In this document: positions 1-7,200 of the stretch, one piece after another
Layout of the letters: each line of letters begins with the position of its first letter
How positions within the stretch are numbered: position 1 is the first letter of the stretch
NCBI RefSeq assembly: GCF_022213955.1
Contig: NZ_JAKNTW010000002.1
Coordinates: 186,001 to 250,000, forward strand
Source of the DNA: Dolomitihabitans soli
GTDB lineage: Bacteria; Actinomycetota; Actinomycetes; Streptosporangiales; Streptosporangiaceae
DNA: 64,000 nt
Reading direction: 5' to 3'
Translations under genes and position numbers: made by a program
The notes under the pieces: model-generated
Told to the model about the DNA's origin: nothing
Database searches by the model: none
The model's input: only the letters and a program-made list of their open reading frames with translations

Positions 1-742
1 CGTCGTCGTCCCTGGCCAGCACGGGCACCCGGAGCCCGGCCGTCGCGCGTCCCCGGGTCAGCGCGGCGATGCCCGCCTCCAGGTCGTCCTCCGGCCGGAA
101 CACGTGCACGTCGGCGTGCCGCGCGGACAGCGCCAGCGCCTCGGGTGAGGTGCCCGACAGATGGATCCGGGGGAACGGACGGCCCGACAGCGGCGGCTGG
201 AACCCGCCGGACAGCACGTGGTAGAACCGCCCGTCGAAGCTGTAGCCCTCCTCGTGCCACACTCCCTTGGCCACGGTGAGGAACTCGTCCGCCCGGACAT
301 AACGGTTGGCGCCCGTCACGAAGTCACCCTGTGACCTGGCGACGGACCGATCGAGATCGACCGCCACCTGCCAGTCCAGCCGGTCGCCGGAGAACCGCTG
401 CAACGAGGCCGAGATCTTCGCCGCGTAGACGGGCGTGGCGATCACCGGATGGAACTCCGCCACCACCCGCAACCACCTCGTCTGCCGCAGCAGCCCGGCG
501 GCGACCACCAGGGACTCCTCGCCGCCGGCGTCGAAGGGCGCGAGCGCCCCGCCGAACGTCGCGATCTCCGCCGCCCGCCCCACCTGAGCCAGATGGTCGA
601 AGGGCCCGAACGCGCCCCGCCGTACGTCGGAGACCACCGGAGGCAGTACGGCGTGCGCGCCCGGCTGCCAGTCGCCCCGGTTGCGGCGCAGCGGGTGCCG
701 GCCGTCGCCCCGGGCGGGCAGCGTGATCAGGAACCTGGGCAT
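1..742 (-). CDS. LLM-class flavin-dependent monooxygenase, 3' end cut by window edge
   Basis: The visible N-terminal 247 residues begin MPRFLITLPARGDGRHPL and fit the bacterial luciferase-like monooxygenase family (SsuD, DszA, SfnG relatives), which use FMNH2 and O2 to open C-S bonds of sulfonates or sulfones. Typical family blocks are visible: an AAEIATFGG-like strand early on, a PVYAAKISASL segment, DRLDWQVAVD, RADEFLTVAKGVW followed by the GRFYHV turn, and PRIHLSGTSPEALALSARHADVHVF. The ATG at 742 directly abuts the stop of the upstream desulfinase gene, so it is the last visible gene of a five-gene operon. By context it probably oxidises the imported organosulfur compound before desulfination. 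The substrate is unknown. The C-terminal third lies outside the window. Confidence 0.85.
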   Translation of the reverse strand, partial: MPRFLITLPARGDGRHPLRRNRGDWQPGAHAVLPPVVSDVRRGAFGPFDHLAQVGRAAEIATFGGALAPFDAGGEESLVVAAGLLRQTRWLRVVAEFHPVIATPVYAAKISASLQRFSGDRLDWQVAVDLDRSVARSQGDFVTGANRYVRADEFLTVAKGVWHEEGYSFDGRFYHVLSGGFQPPLSGRPFPRIHLSGTSPEALALSARHADVHVFRPEDDLEAGIAALTRGRATAGLRVPVLARDDD

Positions 743-1729
743 TCAGGCCACCGCCCGGTGTGCCAGTCGCTCCCGAGCCTGCGCCAGCGGCTCGGGAGCC
801 ACCCAGGAGGCGAGGTCGAAGTCGCCGGCGAGGAAGCCGTGCGTCTGCAGGAAGGTCTGCTGGATCGCGAGCAGGCCGAGCCGCTCACTGGACAGGTCGG
901 GGTGCAGGGCGGTGTGGAAGTCGCCCCGGTAGGCGGTGGCCACGGCCTCCGCTCCCGAACCGGTCTCGCCCGCCAGGATCGAGCGGACGCCGTCGAGGTC
1001 GTCCGCCGCCCAGTCGGCCGCGCGCAGGCTCTGCTCCAGGAAGGCGACGACCAGGTCCGGGTGACGGTCGAGGAGTTCCTCGTGCACGGTGATCGGACGG
1101 GGTGTGCCGTTGTTCACCCGGGTACGCGGGTCGGGGTGCGCGTCCAGGTCGACGGCTACCACGGCGCCGATCCGCCGCGCCTGCTCGGCGGCGCGGGCAC
1201 CCTTGGCGTACACCGCGTCCACCTCGCCCGAGGCCAGTTCGGCGAGGCCCGGCCAGGACGGGGACGCGCTGCTCGCCACCTCCACGAACGTGACCTCCTC
1301 CAGGGTCAGGCCGGCCTGGGCGAGCGCGCCCTTGGCGCCGTGCAGCGCCATCGCGCGGGGGAAGCTCCGCGCGCGGGTCTCCGCCCAGCCCGGCAGCGCG
1401 ATCCGGGCGCCGCGCAGCCCGGCGGCGCCGGTGATGCCGGAATCCGGCCGGACCAAGATCGACTGCCACTCCTCGATCCAGGTCAGGCCGATCAGCCGGG
1501 TCGGCGCGCCCTCGGCGCGGGCCGCCAGCGCGGGAACGTTCCCGCCCTCGCGGAACAGGCCGACCAGCCGGTGGTCGAAGTGGCGCGGGGCCAGCTCGGG
1601 CCCGGCGTCCTGCAGGACCCCCAGCTCCAGCCCCGACCGGCCGAACTCCTCGGCCAGCCAGCCGAGATTGTGGGCCAGGCCGCTGGCGGTGGGCACGGGG
1701 CAACGGGTGTACCAGATCTTGTCCGGCAT
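743..1729 (-). CDS. DszB-like desulfinase / NMT1-type domain protein
   Basis: This 328-residue protein has the periplasmic-binding-protein (NMT1/SsuA-like) fold signature but no signal peptide, as in DszB, the 2-(2'-hydroxyphenyl)benzenesulfinate desulfinase. Compared with DszB as I remember it, the CPVPxA block is kept here (Cys10). A histidine (His50) lies exactly ten residues before an arginine (Arg60) in an RxGGxxPxL motif. These correspond to DszB Cys27, His60 and Arg70, so the catalytic triad appears intact. I chose the ATG at 1729 because AGGAG lies four bases upstream; a TTG four codons earlier is possible. The gene sits between a sulfonate-type ABC ATPase and a flavin monooxygenase. 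It may release sulfite from a sulfinate intermediate. Automated pipelines often call such genes ABC substrate-binding proteins. Confidence 0.75.
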   Translation of the reverse strand: MPDKIWYTRCPVPTASGLAHNLGWLAEEFGRSGLELGVLQDAGPELAPRHFDHRLVGLFREGGNVPALAARAEGAPTRLIGLTWIEEWQSILVRPDSGITGAAGLRGARIALPGWAETRARSFPRAMALHGAKGALAQAGLTLEEVTFVEVASSASPSWPGLAELASGEVDAVYAKGARAAEQARRIGAVVAVDLDAHPDPRTRVNNGTPRPITVHEELLDRHPDLVVAFLEQSLRAADWAADDLDGVRSILAGETGSGAEAVATAYRGDFHTALHPDLSSERLGLLAIQQTFLQTHGFLAGDFDLASWVAPEPLAQARERLAHRAVA

Positions 1730-1737
1730 GGGACTCC

Positions 1738-2460
1738 TCAACGGGAAACGGCGACGCCCAGATGGGCGAGGAACAGACGACGGTGTTCGGCGAAGGCCGG
1801 ATCGTCACGGTCACGCGGATGGGGGAGATCGATGGGCCGGTCCACGGCGAACCCGCCCTCGCGCAGCACCACGACCCGGTCGGCGAGCCGTACGGCCTCC
1901 TCCACGTCGTGGGTGACCAGCACGACGGCCGGGCGGTGGCGCTCGCACAGCTCGGCGACGAGCTCCTGCATCTGCAGGCGGGTGAGCGCGTCGAGCGCGG
2001 CGAACGGCTCGTCGAGCAGCAGCAGCTCGGGGTCGCGGACCAGCGCGCGGGCCAGCGCGACCCGCTGCGCCTCGCCGCCCGACAGCGTCGCCGGCCAGTG
2101 CCGCTCGTAGCCTTCGAGACCCACCTCGGCGAGCGCGTCGCGGGCGGCCCTCCCACGCGCGGCGGGCAGCCCGAGGGTCACGTTGGCGAGCACCCGCCTG
2201 GCCTGCACCAGCCGGGGTTCCTGATAGACGGTCGTACGGCGGGGCGCGGCCAGGACGGTTCCCTCGTCGGGGAGTTCCAGGCCGGCCAGGATGCGCAGCA
2301 GGGTGGTCTTCCCGGTGCCGCTGGGACCGAGCAGGGCGACGAACTCGCCGCGCCTGATGTCCAGGTCGATGCCCGAGAGGACCTGTTTGGCGCCGAACCT
2401 CTTGGACAGGGCGCGGATGCGCAGGGCGAGATCGGCCGGCTCGTCCGGTTGGGCGGTCAT
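1738..2460 (-). CDS. ABC transporter ATP-binding protein, sulfonate/nitrate/taurine type (SsuB/TauB-like)
   Basis: The 240-residue ATPase has Walker A GPSGTGKTT at residues 45-53, the signature LSGGEAQRVALARAL, Walker B LLLLDEPFAALDALT and the switch histidine in LVTHDVEEA. The DEPFAALDALTR form is typical of the nitrate/sulfonate/taurine subfamily. It energises import of the substrate delivered by the binding protein through the permease encoded upstream. Its ATG (2460) overlaps the permease stop by four bases, so translation is coupled. It is slightly shorter than SsuB, with a short C-terminal region, which is normal. A longer open frame running upstream to 3165 lies inside the permease gene and is not the true start. 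Confidence 0.9.
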   Translation of the reverse strand: MTAQPDEPADLALRIRALSKRFGAKQVLSGIDLDIRRGEFVALLGPSGTGKTTLLRILAGLELPDEGTVLAAPRRTTVYQEPRLVQARRVLANVTLGLPAARGRAARDALAEVGLEGYERHWPATLSGGEAQRVALARALVRDPELLLLDEPFAALDALTRLQMQELVAELCERHRPAVVLVTHDVEEAVRLADRVVVLREGGFAVDRPIDLPHPRDRDDPAFAEHRRLFLAHLGVAVSR

Positions 2461-3398
2461 CGTGCCGCCACGTGGGAGCGCCAGGGCATGGCCAGCCGTT
2501 CCACGCCTCTGATCGCCAGGTCGATGGCCAGCCCGAGCACGGCGTAGATCAGGATGCACAGCACCATGTAGTCGCTGCGGTAGTACTGCTGGGCGAGGGT
2601 CACCAGGTAGCCGATGCCCTCGGTCGCGCCGATCTGCTCGGCGGCGATGAGGCCGGTCAGCGCGACCGACAGGCAGATGCGCAGGGCCATCAGGATGCTG
2701 GGCAGCGCGCTCGGGATGATCACCCCGAAGGCGAGCCCGAACCCCTTGAGCCCGAACCCGCGCGCCGCCTCCACCACCTTGCGGTCCACACCGCGCACTC
2801 CCAGGTAGGAGTAGGCGTACATGGGGCCGGCGGACGCCACCGCGATCAGCAGGACCTTGAACGTCTCGCCGACGCCGAACCAGGAGATGAACAACGGCAC
2901 CAGCGCCAGGAACGGCACCGCCCGTTTCATCTGCATCGTCGGATCGACCAGCTCCTCGCCGAGGGCCGACAGTCCCGCGACGACCCCCAGCACCAGGCCG
3001 ACGCCGCCGCCGAGCAGCACGCCCAGCCCGGCCCTGACCGCCGAGGCCGCGACGTAGTCGCCGAACTGCCCGGTGGCGACCAGCTCCCGCAGCGCGCCGA
3101 CCACGGAGGCCGGATGGGCCAGCACGTCGGCCGGGATGCCTCCGCCGGCCGATCCGACCCACCACGCCGCCAGCAGCAGCGACGGCACCGACACCCTGAG
3201 TACCACCGACAACCCAGGGTGCCGTCGCCGCTTCCCCAGATGCTCAGGCTCAGCCAGCCGCTGAGCACCCACCCCCCAACCCTCTAGGCGCGGGCTCACC
3301 GCCACATCCGGAGTTCCGCCTACTCCCCCGCCCGAGCCGCCGCCCTGACCGGTGTCGTTGTCCGGATTGGTGTCGTGGTGAGTCGTTTCCAGAGTCAT
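2457..3398 (-). CDS. ABC transporter permease, sulfonate/nitrate/taurine type (SsuC/TauC-like)
   Basis: The 313-residue inner-membrane subunit has about six membrane segments. The binding-protein-dependent loop (EAA motif region) is visible as EAARGFGLKGFGLAFGVIIPSALPSILMALR. The sequence TMQMKRAVPFLALVPLFISWFGVGETFKVLLI is characteristic of SsuC/TauC permeases. The first about 65 residues, before the first membrane segment, are a hydrophilic Gly/His/Asp-rich extension longer than usual for the family. An internal start is possible but I see no better ribosome site. It overlaps its neighbours on both sides by four bases (ATGA junctions), which defines a tightly coupled operon with the binding protein upstream and the ATPase downstream. 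Confidence 0.88.
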   Translation of the reverse strand: MTLETTHHDTNPDNDTGQGGGSGGGVGGTPDVAVSPRLEGWGVGAQRLAEPEHLGKRRRHPGLSVVLRVSVPSLLLAAWWVGSAGGGIPADVLAHPASVVGALRELVATGQFGDYVAASAVRAGLGVLLGGGVGLVLGVVAGLSALGEELVDPTMQMKRAVPFLALVPLFISWFGVGETFKVLLIAVASAGPMYAYSYLGVRGVDRKVVEAARGFGLKGFGLAFGVIIPSALPSILMALRICLSVALTGLIAAEQIGATEGIGYLVTLAQQYYRSDYMVLCILIYAVLGLAIDLAIRGVERLAMPWRSHVAAR

Positions 3399-4417
3399 CT
3401 GGATCGCCCCGCCTTCAGGTCGAAGATCACGTCGGCAGGGTCGATGTCGGCGGGCAGCACGCCGTACTTCCTGAAGATCTTCGCCACGTCCGCGATGGCG
3501 GCGCCGTCGGCGGCGGTGGCGGGGCGCGGGACCTCGGCGTACCGCGCCTTGGCGATCTCCTCGGCGAGCCGGGCGCCGGAGACGGCGGTCGGTCCCTGGG
3601 CGAGGAAGACGTTCTGGAACTTGTCCGGCGACTTCCGCGCCTCCTCGGTCAGCTCGGCCATCACGTCGAGGTAGACCTGAACGACCTTCGGATGCCGCTG
3701 GAGCAACTCGGTCCTGGCGGCGAACATCGACAGATCCTGGTCCTTCAGATCACGCCCGTGCACCAGCACCCTGGCCCCCTTGGCGACGACCTCGGGATAG
3801 GCCCGCACGATCGCCCACCAGGCGTCCACCTTCCCGGTGGCGAAGGCGGAGGCGCCCTGGTCCGGGTTGAGGTAGACCCTCTTCACCTGCTCGGCCGGGA
3901 CGCCCGCCTCCTCCAGGGCCAGCAGGAGGAGATACTCCCCCCGGCCGCCCTTGTTCACGGCCACCTGCTTGCCCGCCAGGTCCCGCACCGACCTGACCGG
4001 ACTGTCAGCCGGCACGACCAGCCCGTCGGTCTGCGGGGCCGCCGGATCGGTGACCCGGTCGGTCACCGAGAAGATCTTGATGTCCTTGCTGTTGGCCAGA
4101 TAGCCGAGCACCGGCGAGAAGGCGCCCTCCAGCACGTTGACCGACCCCGAACGGACCGCGTCGACGGTCGCGGTGAAGGAGGCGTAGCTGCCGCCCCACT
4201 CCACTTCGGCCCCCACCTCCGCCAGCCGCTTCTCCAGGACCCCCGCGCGTTTGGCGTAGGCGAGCACCCCGGAGTTCCCGGGATCCTTCAGCTTCAGCAC
4301 GGCCCCGCCACCCGCCGAGCCCTCCACCTCCGTCGAAGACCCCCCGCACGCGCCGGCCAGACACACGAACACGACAGCGACGACCCAGCCGATGACACGA
4401 CGAGGAGATCTCCTCAT
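3395..4417 (-). CDS. Sulfonate/nitrate-type ABC substrate-binding lipoprotein (SsuA-like)
   Basis: The N-terminus has two arginines, a hydrophobic stretch and a lipobox LAGAC, so the protein should be exported and lipid-anchored. The body follows the SsuA/TauA/NrtA (NMT1) pattern: GVLEKRLAEVGAEVEWG, FTATVDAVRSGSVNVLEGAFSP, VRDLAGKQVAVNKGGRGEYLLLLALEEAGV, VYLNPDQGASAFATGKVDAWWAI and HPKVVQVYLDVMAELTEEAR. It captures the substrate for the permease and ATPase encoded next. I prefer the ATG at 4417, with AAGGAG about eleven bases upstream; a GTG at 4426 would leave only two bases after GGAG. It is the first gene of the operon and has a clear promoter candidate upstream. Confidence 0.88.
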   Translation of the reverse strand: MRRSPRRVIGWVVAVVFVCLAGACGGSSTEVEGSAGGGAVLKLKDPGNSGVLAYAKRAGVLEKRLAEVGAEVEWGGSYASFTATVDAVRSGSVNVLEGAFSPVLGYLANSKDIKIFSVTDRVTDPAAPQTDGLVVPADSPVRSVRDLAGKQVAVNKGGRGEYLLLLALEEAGVPAEQVKRVYLNPDQGASAFATGKVDAWWAIVRAYPEVVAKGARVLVHGRDLKDQDLSMFAARTELLQRHPKVVQVYLDVMAELTEEARKSPDKFQNVFLAQGPTAVSGARLAEEIAKARYAEVPRPATAADGAAIADVAKIFRKYGVLPADIDPADVIFDLKAGRSR

Positions 4418-4454
4418 GACCTTCACAGCTCCTTACCCAGTCGAAAGCATTCCC

Positions 4455-4484
4455 TATATTCCAGGTAGGTTTAAAGGGTGTCAA
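4455..4484 (-). promoter_or_regulatory. Candidate promoter of the organosulfur operon
   Basis: On the minus strand a perfect TTGACA (4484-4479) is followed after 18 bases by AATATA (4460-4455), about 38 bases before the first gene's start. The AT-rich stretch TTTAAACC inside the spacer stands out in this GC-rich DNA. It fits a housekeeping-sigma promoter. No operator repeat for a known sulfur regulator could be assigned. Confidence 0.5.
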
Positions 4485-4553
4485 CCGGCAAGCGCTCAGG
4501 AAGTTCCACGAAGGAGCCCCAACGATCACCCGCTTCGCAGGCACGCTCGGGGT

Positions 4554-4865
4554 TCACGACCCGTCGGCACCTTCCACCAGCAGGCCGCCGGTGCGTGCGT
4601 CACGCCGGATGCGGATCAGCACCGGGCTGTAGACATAGACGGCGTCACGGGCGAACGAGTCGAGCACGGCCGCGCGCAGGATTCCCACCGCGCGGAGGTC
4701 GGGCATCACGCACATGGCGGCGAACAGGTCCAGCACAGCTTGGTGCCGCAACCCGGTGACGCCGGAGCGTGTACGTCCGAGACCGTCGTCCGCTTTCCAC
4801 ACAAAGAACGGAGCGCCTGTGGCCGAGGCTGCCGCGGCGCCCGCGTGTTCACCGTGGCCGCTCAC
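4554..4865 (-). CDS. Hypothetical protein, last gene of a three-gene coupled set
   Basis: This is a 103-residue protein of unknown function with no recognisable motif. The N-terminus is Ala/Gly-rich, then a core VLDLFAAMCVMPDLRAVGILRAAVLDSFARDAVYVYSPVLIRIRRDARTGGLL, partly amphipathic and likely a small globular fold. The ATG overlaps the stop of the preceding gene by four bases (ATGA), which supports it as a real, coupled gene despite its size. The three small genes together face away from an XRE regulator, a layout often seen in actinomycete regulator-plus-effector loci. No function is claimed. Confidence 0.55.
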   Translation of the reverse strand: MSGHGEHAGAAAASATGAPFFVWKADDGLGRTRSGVTGLRHQAVLDLFAAMCVMPDLRAVGILRAAVLDSFARDAVYVYSPVLIRIRRDARTGGLLVEGADGS

Positions 4866-5122
4866 GGGACCTGCCCCTCCGCATCGCGCATCTGCTCAAC
4901 GAGATCAATGATGCTGCGCCCTCGCACGATCAGCGGGCCGGGACAGTTCCAGGTGGGGACGGCGTAGAAGAATCTGGAGGCCACGCCGTACCAGATGACC
5001 CACGATGCCTCACCCTGGTCGAGGGCGACGGCAGCGGCCTTGCGATCGCGATCGAATGTACGGCGCCGCACGTCCACCGTCTTCCCCCCGTGCGCGTGTC
5101 GTGCCGTTCTGACGTGTCTCAC
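4862..5122 (-). CDS. Hypothetical protein, middle gene of a three-gene coupled set
   Basis: This 86-residue protein starts at a GTG (5122) that overlaps the stop of the preceding gene as GTGA, and its stop overlaps the next gene's ATG. Its sequence is basic at the N-terminus (RHVRTARHAHGGKTVDVRRR). It continues into a hydrophobic aromatic core, SWVIWYGVASRFFYAVPTW, and ends in a helix IIDLVEQMRDAEGQ. A longer open frame from 5398 reads through the upstream gene in the wrong frame and is not used. I do not recognise the family. The two overlaps and the GC3 pattern are the main support. Confidence 0.55.
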   Translation of the reverse strand: MRHVRTARHAHGGKTVDVRRRTFDRDRKAAAVALDQGEASWVIWYGVASRFFYAVPTWNCPGPLIVRGRSIIDLVEQMRDAEGQVP

Positions 5123-5454
5123 GAGTCGGGGAAGCCTTCCTTGTCTGGGAGCCTGTCGAGCGTCTTCGGCTCCGGGGCGGATCGCGCGAGATCTTGCTCT
5201 GCTAATCGCCGGACGAGTTGAGCACCGTCGTCGGTTCGCAGGTAGTGGACGCAGCCCGCCGCCATCTCGGCTGAGGTCAGCGCTGATCGGCGGGCGGCCC
5301 ACCAGGTGCCCGTGTCGCTCACCCATGCCCACCAATGATCGAACTTCTCTTCGATCGCGTCGATCGTGGCCGGGACGGTTTCGTCGTCCGCGGCCCACAC
5401 CACCCTTTCGGTGGCATCACCGGGAGTCACGGACCTATCGTGAACGGAGAACAT
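5119..5454 (-). CDS. Hypothetical protein, first gene of a three-gene coupled set
   Basis: This 111-residue protein is rich in tryptophan and acidic residues. The core reads EEKFDHWWAWVSDTGTWWAARR followed by LTSAEMAAGCVHYLRTDDGAQLVRRLAEQD, probably helical. I chose the ATG at 5454; a TTG five codons upstream (5469) is also open. It is transcribed divergently from the XRE regulator gene with about 48 bases between the starts, and an inverted repeat lies between them. It is likely controlled by that regulator. No domain is recognised, and a role as a small regulator partner is only inference. Confidence 0.55.
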   Translation of the reverse strand: MFSVHDRSVTPGDATERVVWAADDETVPATIDAIEEKFDHWWAWVSDTGTWWAARRSALTSAEMAAGCVHYLRTDDGAQLVRRLAEQDLARSAPEPKTLDRLPDKEGFPDS

Positions 5455-5461
5455 CCGCTGA

Positions 5462-5482
5462 GCTTTCAAGGCGGCTGAAAGC
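5462..5482. promoter_or_regulatory. Inverted repeat in the divergent XRE promoter region (candidate operator)
   Basis: GCTTTCA (5462-5468) and TGAAAGC (5476-5482) form perfect 7-bp arms around a 7-bp spacer. The centre-to-centre distance suits a dimeric HTH regulator. It lies between the divergent start codons of the small-gene set and the XRE gene, so it could control both. Confidence 0.45.
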
Positions 5483-5502
5483 CGACATCAGAATCTGGTG
5501 GT

Positions 5503-6744
5503 GTGATGGAAGGGCACGAGCGAGTGGGGACTCGGGTAGCCGCTCTACGCAAGGAGCGGGGATACAGTCAGCGCCAACTCGCCAAACAAGCCCATATTTC
5601 CTACAGCTTGCTCACAAAGGTGGAATCAGGTCACCTGCCCGCGTCTCCGGCTTTCATCGGCGCAGTGGCTCGGGCGCTGCGGATCGACGTCCCCAGGATC
5701 ACCGGGCAACCCTACGAAGATCCGACGACGCGCTGGTCACGGCTGCAGGCGACGATCGAACCCCTCCGGTTCGCCCTTCTCACCTGGGATCTCCCACCGG
5801 AAGATATGCGGCCTCGTCCCATAGAAGAGCTTTCAGCAGACGTCCAGCACGTTTCCCAGCTTGGCCGAAATGCGCGCTATCTCCAGCTCGGCCACCATTT
5901 GACGCCGCTTCTTGAGGAATTGTCGGTGGCCGTCCAGACAACGGGAGACCCACGACTTTATGCATTACTGGCCGAAGCGTATGGAGGGGTGTCAGGGCTA
6001 AGCCACCAACTCGGGTACGCCGACCTCCGGAGTCTCGCACTTGATCGCATCGAATGGGCTGCTGTGCGATCCCAGGACCCCCTGAGGATCGTTCGCACGA
6101 AATGGTCTCGCGGGGCGTCACTTCTCGGTGCCACCGCCTACGACCAAGGTCTGAGACTCATGGAGCGTGCGCGTGGCGACGTCGGCGAGGACGTCGGCCG
6201 GATGGGCGCTCCCGCGTTGAGCGTCTACGGGTCTCTTCACCTGCGTTCGGCCGTCCTCGCCGCCCGGGCCGGACGGGCGGCGGTCGCGGACGACCATCTG
6301 CGAGCAGCCCGCGAGACGGCCCGTCTCCTGCCCGAAGGGCACGGGAATCCCTACGGTATGGAATTCGGCAGAGCGAACACGGAACTGCACGCCGTCTCGG
6401 TCGCCGTCGAACTGGCCGACGGCGCAACCGCCCTTCAACGGGCGGGCGCCCTCCGGCGTCCGCCCGGCGTACCGGGCGGACGCCACTGGATGAGCCTGCC
6501 CCTACCGCCCGATGTCCCGCCTGTACGCGCGGGACACCACTGGCTGGAGGTCTCCAGGGCCTGGTTCTACCACGGCGACAGACGTCAGTCCTTCAAGGCG
6601 CTGGCCGAGGCCAGGAAGGTCTCCCCGCAGCAGGTCCGGCACCACCCGATGGCGCGCGACCTCGTCTACGCCATCGCGGGCGCGGAGGCCCGCCCGACGG
6701 AACACCTGCGCTCCTTCATCGCGTGGATAGGAGAGACGGCGTGA
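5503..6744 (+). CDS. XRE-family transcriptional regulator with helical-repeat sensor region
   Basis: The 413-residue protein has an N-terminal helix-turn-helix of the Cro/CI type at about residues 8-62 (VGTRVAALRKERGYSQRQLAKQAHISYSLLTKVESGHLPASPAFIGAVARAL). A long alpha-helical C-terminal part follows that looks like degenerate TPR repeats (for example LYALLAEAYGGVSGLSHQLGYADLRSLALDRIEWAA and AVLAARAGRAAVADDHLRAARETARLLPEG). This layout is common among actinomycete regulators that respond to small ligands or peptides. The start is GTG 5503 or ATG 5506. It is divergent from three tiny genes and probably controls them. The ligand is unknown. Confidence 0.85.
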   Translation: MMEGHERVGTRVAALRKERGYSQRQLAKQAHISYSLLTKVESGHLPASPAFIGAVARALRIDVPRITGQPYEDPTTRWSRLQATIEPLRFALLTWDLPPEDMRPRPIEELSADVQHVSQLGRNARYLQLGHHLTPLLEELSVAVQTTGDPRLYALLAEAYGGVSGLSHQLGYADLRSLALDRIEWAAVRSQDPLRIVRTKWSRGASLLGATAYDQGLRLMERARGDVGEDVGRMGAPALSVYGSLHLRSAVLAARAGRAAVADDHLRAARETARLLPEGHGNPYGMEFGRANTELHAVSVAVELADGATALQRAGALRRPPGVPGGRHWMSLPLPPDVPPVRAGHHWLEVSRAWFYHGDRRQSFKALAEARKVSPQQVRHHPMARDLVYAIAGAEARPTEHLRSFIAWIGETA

Positions 6745-6942
6745 CCTGGAGGCGCGCCGTACGGAGCAGAACTTCCTGATTCTGCCGGTCCGACGACACG
6801 GCGCGTCCAACCCGGATCGGTAGCCGAACAACTCGGTGACCTCGCGGAGGAGTCAATGCACTCTATGTGCAGTTTTCTTTTCGCAGATATGGGCAATTAG
6901 GGTGTGATTGGACGGGAGTATTGGACCTGAAAAAAAAGGGGC

Positions 6943-6962
6943 ACCTGCAAGCGATTGCAGGT
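6943..6962. repeat. Inverted repeat, 8-bp perfect arms
   Basis: ACCTGCAA (6943-6950) and TTGCAGGT (6955-6962) pair around the tetraloop GCGA. It follows a poly-A tract, so on the minus strand it would be a hairpin followed by U residues, a possible terminator for leftward transcription. It could also be a regulator site. Confidence 0.45.
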
Positions 6963-6978
6963 ACGCCGTGGATACCGG

Positions 6979-6994
6979 CCACATCTGGATGTGG
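6979..6994. repeat. Inverted repeat, 6-bp perfect arms
   Basis: CCACAT (6979-6984) and ATGTGG (6989-6994) flank CTGG. GGCC on both outer sides (with one bulged base) lengthens the potential stem. It lies 17 bases after the previous hairpin. Confidence 0.35.
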
Positions 6995-7061
6995 AGGCCT
7001 GCTCGGGATTCATTAATGCCGGCTTACGAGTGACGGCGTGACGGTTCACCATTCGGAACTA

Positions 7062-7101
7062 CCTGCCGCTTGAAATGCATAGACGGATTTAAAGCGGCAG
7101 G
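7062..7101. repeat. Inverted repeat, 10-bp perfect arms with 20-base loop
   Basis: CCTGCCGCTT (7062-7071) and AAGCGGCAGG (7092-7101) are exact complements separated by an AT-richer 20-base loop. It lies about 100 bases upstream of the membrane-protein start, so it could be a leader hairpin or a protein-binding site. Confidence 0.45.
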
Positions 7102-7200
7102 CGCGGGGCCGGGCGGCCTCGTTACCCAATAGACGTTGATCATGTTCGTGGCGGCTCGTTACAGTTGGGCGCCTCGCTCCCCGTCTCCAGGAGTGCCCTC

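Larger units (their letters stand above)
6745..7200. other. Gene-free stretch with three hairpins
   Basis: About 455 bases lie between the XRE gene and the membrane-protein gene with no supportable coding frame. The first part is AT-richer than the surroundings (TTTTCTTTTCGC near 6870 and a run of eight A at about 6930). Three inverted repeats follow, listed separately. They may act as a terminator for the XRE gene and as leader structure for the next gene. Confidence 0.5.

Noticed and set aside
4862-5398. Longer version of the middle small gene starting at 5398
   Set aside because: Its first 90 codons run out of frame through the upstream small gene; the GTGA-coupled start at 5122 is better supported.
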